Source: Gambelia wislizenii
Taxonomy: Eukaryota; Chordata; Lepidosauria; Squamata; Crotaphytidae
DNA: 64,000 nucleotides
Assembly: GCA_030847615.1 (NCBI GenBank)
Contig: JAUMIR010000003.1
Location: forward strand, 289,534,265 to 289,598,264
Direction: 5' to 3'
Shown: piece by piece, positions 57,236-64,000 of the stretch
How the letters are laid out: each line of letters starts with the position of its first letter
How positions within the stretch are numbered: position 1 is the first letter of the stretch
Translations under genes and position numbers: made by a program
The notes under the pieces: model-generated
Told to the model about the DNA's origin: nothing
Databases searched by the model: none
The model's input: the letters and a program-made list of their open reading frames with translations, nothing else

Positions 57236-57300
57236 AGATGGTCTTCTGTATCCATAGAGTCTGCATCCATGGATTCTACCAACTGTTCTTGTAGCAATCT
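57236..57300 (+). mobile_element. Tigger-like terminus, truncated
   Basis: TA followed by CAGATGGTCTTCTGTATCCA and TCTGCATCCATGGATTC, a typical Tigger-group end. No second end is found. Confidence 0.55.
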
Positions 57301-57371
57301 TCTGGCATTGATTTTTTTTGGCACATTCCCCTGCATCTGATAATCTCCTATGACTGGTATCACATTTTCTA

Positions 57372-57646
57372 TATTTTATTTATTTATTTATTTATTTATA
57401 TCCCGCTCTTCAGCCACAAGGCTATCAGAGCGGCTTACAAATTGTTTTAAGCAATAGCTATTTACACACCTACAGTGCATTAAGCAGTTTCCAATGTGTG
57501 TTAGCTAATTGCCTCCACAAACTGGGTACTCAATTTACTGACCTACGAAAGGATGGAAGGCTGAGTGAACGTTGGAGCCCGCTGGAATCGAACTTGCAGC
57601 GTGGTGGCTTGCAGTACTGGCATTTAACCACTGCACCACCAGAATA
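57372..57646 (-). mobile_element. tRNA-derived SINE, full length
   Basis: On the minus strand: GGTGGTGCAGTGGTTAAATG (A box GGTGCAGTGG), CAAGTTCGATTCCAGCGGG (B box GTTCGATTCC), a body with CAGTAAATTGAGTACCCAGT, and a 3' module TTGTAAGCCGCTCTGATAGC ending in (AAAT)n. The intact pol III boxes, low divergence and (AAAT)n tail make it the best copy here. Related copies lie at 19090-19312 and 21697-21855. The 3' module looks LINE-derived. Confidence 0.8.
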
Positions 57647-58426
57647 TTTTGCAAACCCTATTCTATCCAGTTGTATGATGGATACATATTAGCTGAATTA
57701 TCCCAGCCTAATCTCTACACCTTTGAGGATCTTGCATTTACCTCTGCATTGCCTTGCATTTAACTGGCATAAACACCAATTAGGAAAATTGAACAAACTG
57801 AAATCAATCGAGCTTAATGGAGTTAAATTCTCTATTATTAATTGACAATATGGCAAGAAGATAAAATGCATCATGCTTGAAATGATTAGTTGGATCATGG
57901 GATAGATGTCTTAGTTTTGAGTCTAAGACTTTGGAAAATTCATAGAGAAACTTAACAGTGTGACAGATATATTGCACCACAGAAATCAGTAGAGAAATGC
58001 AAATGTCTGAAACAAGATCCTAGGAAAATTACTTGAGTTATGTCAAAACCCTAAGTTTCCAAGTTCTCTCTAAAAATGAAGGACTTTAAATTCTACACCA
58101 CTCCTCTTTCCCATCAGGGTTATCTATATTTGTGGTGTTTCTCCAACACTTAATAGAAATATACTAAGCTTGAGTCAATATTTCTTCCATTTAGTGAGAC
58201 TATAGAGGTGAGAAGAAAGCAGCACAAATGGGGATCGTCATTCAGTTTGGTGACTGTTGGAGGAAGTCTAATCAAGAGATAGTCCATACAGTTTGGGTTG
58301 ATGCTACCCACTTACCAGCACTGCATCATCTTCTTCTGGTGCCTTCAACTGATGCCTACCCATAAGAGTTTAGGATTTCTCTTTCACTCAGTAAAAACAG
58401 CCATTTATGTTTTTTACCATGAGAGT
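57647..58426. other. No recognised element
   Basis: Unassigned AT-rich DNA. Confidence 0.35.
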
Positions 58427-58662
58427 CAGTGTGGTGTAGTGGTTTGAGTGTTGGACTATGACTCTGGAGACCAGGGTTTGACTCCACACTCAGCAATGGA
58501 AATCCACTGGGTGACATTGGGCAAGTCATATTCTCTCAGCCTCAGAGGAAGACAAAGGCAAAACCCCTGTGAACACATCTTGAGAAGAAAACTCCATGAT
58601 AGGTTCTTCTTAGGGTTGCCATAAGCTGGAAACAACTTGAAGGCTCACAACAACAACATACT
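58427..58662 (+). mobile_element. Sauria-type SINE, full length
   Basis: Head GTCAGTGTGGTGTAGTGGTT with A box, GGGTTTGACTCC as a decayed B box, body CACTGGGTGACATTGGGC and CTCTCAGCCTCAGAGGAAG, then GGTTGCCATAAGCTGGAAAC and a CACAACAACAACA tail. It is the most complete copy in the window. Confidence 0.9.
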
Positions 58663-59272
58663 TTTTACCCTAATTTATTGGCTATTGCTGATCTACTCTA
58701 TTATCCATGTTCTTTAAAATAGTTTAAAATGTGTATCATTTTTGCATTTTTTGCATATAATAAATTGCAAAAAAAGAAAACAGAAACAAAAGATGATGGT
58801 ACAGTAAGATGGAAAGGCCAAGGATATGCAATTAATGGGAAATGACAGATTCCTGGACCAGAACATGTGATATGTAATGAGTGTAATGGCTGGTTGCTGA
58901 TAAGCAATGGAACAAACCAGTACAGAATTAACCAATTAGGTATGTAGGAAATCAATTCAGTAGCATATTAACCAAATGATCAGGAAGAGAATCAATAGAC
59001 CTATGAAGTAGCTAAATAATCAGGTAAGCAGAGACCTGGTAAACAATTAAACAAGCAATAAAAGTATGAGTCAGGCAATTAGTTAACCAATTAATTAGTC
59101 AAGCATATAATTAATTAGATAAAGGATCAATGGATTAATTTTAATTAAGCAGTAAGCTAACCAGAGATACCAGCAATTCAGTGAGCAGTCAAGTGTTGAT
59201 TCAAGAAAGTAATATCTTAAAATACAGACTAGAGCTTTCAGGGATTAACTAATGCACAATTAGCTACGGACT
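58663..59272. other. AT-rich stretch with dense TAAT/ATTA motifs
   Basis: No gene. From about 58920 to 59170 the sequence is rich in AATTA, TTAATTAGTC and ACCAATTAATTAG-like words in loose repeats. It may be a degenerate tandem repeat. Confidence 0.4.
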
Positions 59273-59525
59273 TTATCACACTACACTGTTATAGTGCTAT
59301 TATTCTACTTTAAGTGCTCTGGCTCCCTCCTGGGGAATTCTGGGGTTTGTGGTTTATGCCCCCACCCTAAACTGCAAATCCCAGGTTTCTACAGGGTGGG
59401 AGCATTTAGCCTTCTCAGTCAGAGAGCTTTTAGGCCTCACTAAACTACAAACCCCAGAATTCCACAGGAAGCAGCCAGAGCAGTTAAAGTGGGGAAAAAA
59501 GCACTATAACAATATAGTGTGCTAA
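59273..59525. mobile_element. hAT-like foldback MITE
   Basis: The left arm TTATCACACTACACTGTTAT and reversed right arm TTAGCACACTATATTGTTAT continue as complementary sequence through TTTAAGTGCTCTGGCTCC and GAATTCTGGGGTTTGTGGTT. It shares the TTTAACTGC...GGAATTCTGGG...TTTGTAGTTT layout with the MITE at 18765-18979. Confidence 0.75.
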
Positions 59526-59559
59526 TCTCCTAAGGCCTGCATGGGTGAATGACCATATA

Positions 59560-59965
59560 AATGATGGAGAGTTTTGGAATGCAGTCCAATGATGGTCCAA
59601 GAGCACCTTCATAAGACCTAGAGTGTTAACTAGTGTTATGTTATGTATAGTGTACCAGGGAACCATTGTCTCTGTTCAACCCACTGCTGATGGACTGGAA
59701 TTTGTGGTATATTATATTTCAATTCAGCTGTTTCTCTTTCCAAACTCCCCTTGTAGTTTTTATTGTTGCTGTTGTTGTTCAAGTACAGCTATCCTGAGGT
59801 CAGAGATGGAATGTCCAGGAAGATTGAAGTGTTCTGAAACTTGTTTTCATGTATTCCCATTCCTAATGTCTGATTTATGTCTGTTTATCCTCTGGCACAG
59901 AGACTGGTTTGTTTGCCCAATGTAGAGAGCTGATGGGCATTGTTGACAGAACATGCCATGTGTCA
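59560..59965 (-). mobile_element. Penelope-like element, GIY-YIG endonuclease part
   Basis: The minus strand, allowing frameshifts, gives a VNNAHQLSTLGKQ-like start in which an alternative frame restores the CxxC-P-ALYIGQT pattern of the Penelope GIY-YIG domain, then RNGNT*KQVSEHFNLPGHSI. It is immediately next to the linker part in the opposite orientation. Inactive. Confidence 0.6.
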
Positions 59966-60690
59966 CATTAGAGTCTGTTCTATACTGTGAACCCACTGAC
60001 CAGTACACATACTTTCATGCCTCCAGTTTCCAACCTGAACAAAATACCAAGTCCATAGTTTACAGCCAAGCCCTTCGATATAATTGTATCGAATCAGACC
60101 CCCAAGTCAGGTAAGCCAAATGCATGGAATTACAACAAGCATTCCTCAAGCTATAGTACCGACCATATGAAGTAAAAAATGAAATCAACACGGCAATACT
60201 TGTACCCAGGACTAATCTATTACAGAACAGACTGAAGACAGGAAATTACAGAACCCCACTAGTGGTCGCATACACCATCATTGATACCCCTCAGGTGCAT
60301 TATTGCTGAGCTGCAACCAATCCTGGACAATAACACTGTCCTTTCAAAGGCTCTTGGTGTACTTGCCTACAGACAAGAATTCCAATCTCAAACAGTTACT
60401 TACCTACAGAAGACACACAACACAGATGAGGAGACAGGTACAAGACCTAGCCAAAAAAACCAAAACAACAGATGCCAACTCTGCCTACACATCTACTCAG
60501 GAAATGTCATAACAGTACCTAATCACGTCACACACAATGTCAGAGGTACTTTCACTTGTTCATCCTCTAATGTTCATGTACATGCAAAGATCCACTTTGG
60601 CTCACAGTTCCTTATTTCACCTGAATGCCAGGTAGCTATAGCAAGTGGCTATCACAAATTCCCACTCAATTGATAGATTGATCATAACTT
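59966..60690 (+). mobile_element. Penelope-like element, RT C-terminus and linker part
   Basis: Plus-strand frames give CEPTDQYTYFHASSFQ and RTPLVVAYTI, then IIAELQPILDNNTVLSKALG and CQLCLHIYSGNVITVPNHVT and NVRGTFTCSSSNV. In Penelope-like elements (Neptune-type) these lie between RT and the GIY-YIG domain. The match ends at about GTFTCSSSNV, exactly where the inverted GIY-YIG piece would continue. Stops and a short deletion are present. Confidence 0.7.
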
Positions 60691-62490
60691 ATTACTGTGT
60701 CCCCTCCCCCTCACAATAGTAGACCTTATCCGCATATTCTTTTAGTTATTTATTTTGGCTGTAAAACTTCACAACCCAAAATGTATGCCTGATTTTTCTG
60801 CAAGCTAAAGTTTTTGGTATGTCAGGTAGTGACATAAACTACAGCAATTTTTTCCATTACAATTTAAGTTCTCAATGATTAATTTTTTAATGACATTTTA
60901 CTTTCATGCCAGAAGTTCATCAGATTCATAGAGACAACCTAATTGCAGTAAAATGTGCAGATGCTTTTTGATCAGAAAGTAATGTATTATTAATATTCCT
61001 GCTTCCTTCATTAAAGGGATTAACTGAATATACGGCATATCAGTACACTTAAGATTCAATTAACAGGTGTGTGCATAATATTAGATCTTCTCTCTTTTAA
61101 ACCTAGCTTACTTATTTTATGTTTAAACCACTGACCAGAAAACACAAAACTCTCTAAAAGATAAAAAATAAGTTAAAGGGATAATTTCCCCTAAATTAAA
61201 AGAAAAGACACTAATGGCTTCAATTTAGTGCTCTCAACAGGGGGCTTTCGAGCTACAACTGGAACTTAATTGTGTAATTCAAAACCAACCTCTTTGCATT
61301 GGGTGTTAATGGTGAGTAACACACTTCTTCAATAGTTGTTTTAAGTTCGAAGCTTCCAGCTATATCAACAATAAACTGTACCCATCAAAAATGTTTAGTG
61401 TATGACCTTGAAGGGAAATCAGTTTGTTAAGATGTTTCCTGGAATTATACTGAGTTTAGCCCCAACCTCCCATATCAAGCAGGCTGATTCTAAAAGGAGT
61501 TTTTAAAAGGATTTTCACTGAAGTGGCATAAATGCTGGTTTGCTCTGTGCAACTAAATGGAAATTGAGGCTGAACAAGACATTGTATAAAGTGTCTTTAA
61601 TTGGCTTCTTGATCTTGTTCCATCCCCCACCCCCCGCTGCCCATTTGTATAGTATCTGAGGCCCAATATTTACAAACCTGAGAATAAGCTCGATTCGACT
61701 CAGCAGAATTTACTTCTAAACAGATACATATAGAGCCATTCTGTGAGGGGTAAATATGGTGCATGAATGTCCTTCCCTCTCCCTGTTAAACTGAATTATA
61801 GCTGTGTTTTCAAGGCAGAAGAAGGTGGAGTATGTGATTCTTCTCCTCATTTTACCACTGGTAACCAACCTTTTGTGGCATAGGTATTAGAGTGATATTA
61901 TGGTGTGGTTTTCATTCTTGTTTACTGAGCTACACTAAAGTGGAAAACAGCATTGAAGGACTGATTCTGTAAGTTACTTAAGCCAACATAACCAGAGGTC
62001 ATGTTGCTGCCTCTGCCACTTGTAGCACCTTTCGCATAGGCTGGTAAACCATATGGTGTGCGAAAGAAATAGCTTTTCAAACAGCATCTACTTAAGATGT
62101 CAGTCTTTGCCAAAATCAAAGGATAAGATGCTTTCCTTCCATGTAAATAAGCCAAATGAAAAAGCAGTTGGAACTTATTTCAACAACGGTGATGGGAACA
62201 CATTTTCCACTACAGTTGTGAATGTGATTGGCTCAGGTCACAGCACACCCAGGTCCATCTTCCAATAAAGGGAATTGGAGCTCAGGAGGAGTGGCCGGGC
62301 AACTGCCACTGCTGTGCATGGTTTCTGCTGCCTGAAGCAGTTCCCTCACTCTGCCTAATGATAGGGCCAGCCCTCTTTACAGTAACTATTAGTATCTTAT
62401 AAGACTAGTTATTTTTTTGTGATACATGCCAACACTTTCTAGTTCCTCCCTCATGGTCCATGGAAATGCCTTTCAACTGTCAAAAATCTA
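60691..62490. other. Stretch without recognised repeat
   Basis: About 1.8 kb. The part at 60850-61450 is AT-rich, with many TAAT and TTAAT words, and I recognise no transposon in it. It could contain conserved non-coding DNA; this is inference only. Near 61660-61740 a short old repeat (CAGCAGAATTTACTTCTAAA) may be present. Confidence 0.4.
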
Positions 62491-62891
62491 GGGGGTGGTT
62501 TACATGGGCAAATATTCCTCTAAATATACCACTAAGATAGCTCATAGTTCACATGGGTCGAGGCACAGCATCACCTCATTCAGAAGGGGGGAAGGTAAAA
62601 CACCCAAATATAGCGTGGCAAGGGATGTCACTACTTTTGCCGAGGTATTTGCAATGTAGCGCATTATTGGCAGTGTAAATTACCATTCTGTTAAGGGCTG
62701 CAGCAGATCTGCATTGTGATTGGTTGCTATGATGCAGGGACGGGGTTAAAAGAGGGGGACTGAGTTCAGTAGCGTTCCGGAAACTTTGAAAAATCCTCTC
62801 TGCTATTTTGCAAGTCTGCCAAGAAAAAGGATTCCCAAGACCTTTCAGTCATAAAGTTCCCATCTGTCAGCTCTGCTTGGGGGAGGGAGCG

Positions 62892-62911
62892 AAAGAGAGA
62901 GAGAGAGAGAA
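62892..62911 (+). repeat. (GA)n microsatellite
   Basis: AAGAGAGAGAGAGAGAGAAA inside element Y copy 2. A second short GA run lies at about 63131-63146. Confidence 0.85.
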
Positions 62912-63002
62912 ACCATTTCGCTAAGGGCTGCATTATGATTGGGGGAGGGAGGGGGACTGAGGGAGGGAGAGTCAAAAATCCTCTGCTATTTTGCAAGTCT
63001 GT

Positions 63003-63063
63003 GAACCCTGACTAAACAAATCGTGCTGAAAAAACTTGTGATATGTTCACCTTAGGATCCACG
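63003..63063 (+). mobile_element. Sauria SINE 3' fragment within element Y
   Basis: GACTAAACAAATCGTGCTGA and GATATGTTCACCTTAGGATC match the SINE segment CTGAACAAATCTTGCCAAG...GATAGGTTCGCCTTAGGGTC. No tail follows. Confidence 0.5.
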
Positions 63064-63422
63064 GCATGGCAGCAAAGTCTTTCAGCAGAGATTGCTTCGG
63101 GGAGCGACTGAGTTCATTTACATGCAGATTTAGAGAGAGAGAGAGACAGAGCCACTTCTTTGATCTTCCCTCCTGCTCTTTTGGCAGTCTGTGAGTCTTT
63201 CTTTAGCTCGAAAATGCAGGGCTTCAAATTCTTTCACTCACAATCTAGCCTCTTCCTCATAAAGCCTTTGTCTGCTTGGGAGGCCACACCCCCCACACTT
63301 TTTCAAGTCTGAATGAAAAAGCGGCATAATTAGAAGAAAAACCTGACTGGCACAGCCTCGGAAAAGAATTAAAGTGCAAGTTTCCACAATAAATCTGCCG
63401 TGTAAACGACCCCCTGAAATAC

Positions 63423-63440
63423 ATAGAATCATAGAATCAT
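63423..63440 (-). mobile_element. CR1 3' terminus remnant
   Basis: CATAGAATCATAGAATCA is the complement of the CR1 terminal repeat. Only the end is present. Confidence 0.5.
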
Positions 63441-64000
63441 GATCTACATTATATTGCTGAACACAAGAAAGCAACATTATATGAAATACAACTGATGCAG
63501 CCTTACATGTGTGTGGATTTCTGTTTAGGCATGGGCTGATATGTTTTATTACTTGTATTTGTACTTTTATACACACATTTCATCTTTTCTCTGAAAAGTA
63601 TACATCCTTCTCCTTCCCATGATAATATTTCTATATAGGTAATTATTGAAACAAATTGTATGCTACTTGATTTTTTTTTAAATGATTCTCAGTTTGGAAG
63701 GGAAAAAAAGCCAAAGAGAAACAGAGGTTAAGAAGACTATAAACCGAAGGCCATTGATCTTTCTAATAGAGTCTATTTCCTGAAATGGTGAAAAATAGAT
63801 AAATAAATAGCAAATGCATATAGTTCAGCAAAATAAAATATTTCCATTGCTGCACAATAATCTGGCTGTAAACAGTGTCCCACTTCTATAAATCTGCCCT
63901 AATATTCATGGCAGTTTCATTAATGTGCTTACAATAAATATAGTAGGAATGACATAAACACATTAATAATACACCATTGCATTTAATAGCTTTTTCTCTC
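63441..64000. other. No recognised element
   Basis: AT-rich non-coding DNA up to the window edge. Confidence 0.4.

Larger units (their letters stand above)
62491..63414. mobile_element. Non-autonomous TIR element, family Y, copy 2
   Basis: Left GGGGGTGGTTTACATGGGCA, right reversed GGGGGTCGTTTACACGGCAG. About 924 bases. Homologous to 50850-51773 in the GTAGCGCATTATTGGCAGTG region and the terminal AATCTGCCGTGTAA. Contains GA-repeats and a small Sauria SINE 3' piece at about 63003-63063. The 112-codon frame at 63238-63576 has no known motif. No transposase. Confidence 0.7.

Noticed and set aside
63238..63576. 112-codon minus-strand frame
   Set aside because: Half lies in MITE Y and the rest in unassigned DNA; no motif.
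1..64000. CRISPR arrays, operons, prophage or other prokaryotic systems
   Set aside because: All recognisable content is vertebrate interspersed repeats; no regular spacer-repeat array and no bacterial gene was seen.

Overview
The window is repeat-rich, AT-rich nuclear DNA of a squamate reptile, most likely a lizard. The evidence is the combination of interspersed repeats: tRNA-derived Sauria-type SINEs with (ACA)n tails, RTE/BovB-like LINEs, an L1, CR1 3' ends closing in ATTCTATGATTCTATG, an Ingi/Vingi- or R1-like LINE, an R4/Dong-like LINE piece, a Penelope-like element and many short inverted-repeat DNA transposons. I find no complete host gene. The only possible host exon is a 130-bp segment at 15597-15726 with good splice signals, and it is weak. 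All long open frames that I can identify belong to decayed transposable elements.

Layout. 1-9 kb: an inverted repeat pair, an R4-like LINE split by an antisense LTR, an RTE split by a sense LTR that is itself interrupted, two Sauria SINEs joined tail to tail, and a terminal-inverted-repeat (TIR) element holding a C-rich minisatellite and a perfect palindrome. 9-17 kb: mostly non-repetitive DNA with a Tigger-like element, a retroviral-type LTR, the exon candidate and a degraded retroviral integrase segment. 18-26 kb: a CR1 end, a SINE split by a MITE, a tRNA-SINE, a 5S rRNA-derived sequence, then a 4-kb non-LTR retrotransposon (minus strand) containing a TAA-flanked MITE and a SINE tail. 28-36 kb: TIR elements, two solo LTRs, a TTA-flanked foldback MITE and small LINE pieces. 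38-43 kb: a Tigger-like element with a 90-93-bp minisatellite, then an L1 (minus) carrying a precisely inserted Tigger-like element that carries a third element with a promoter-like core. 44-48 kb: a long RTE/BovB-like LINE followed by a CR1. 50-64 kb: large hAT- or Harbinger-like MITEs, SINEs, a rearranged Penelope-like element and stretches with no recognisable repeat.

The elements do not work together as a system. The useful information is the order of nested insertions, several with clean target-site duplications, and the regulatory-looking motifs inside some non-autonomous DNA elements. Family names come from recognising protein motifs and termini by eye; no database search was possible, and boundaries are approximate unless a duplication is cited.
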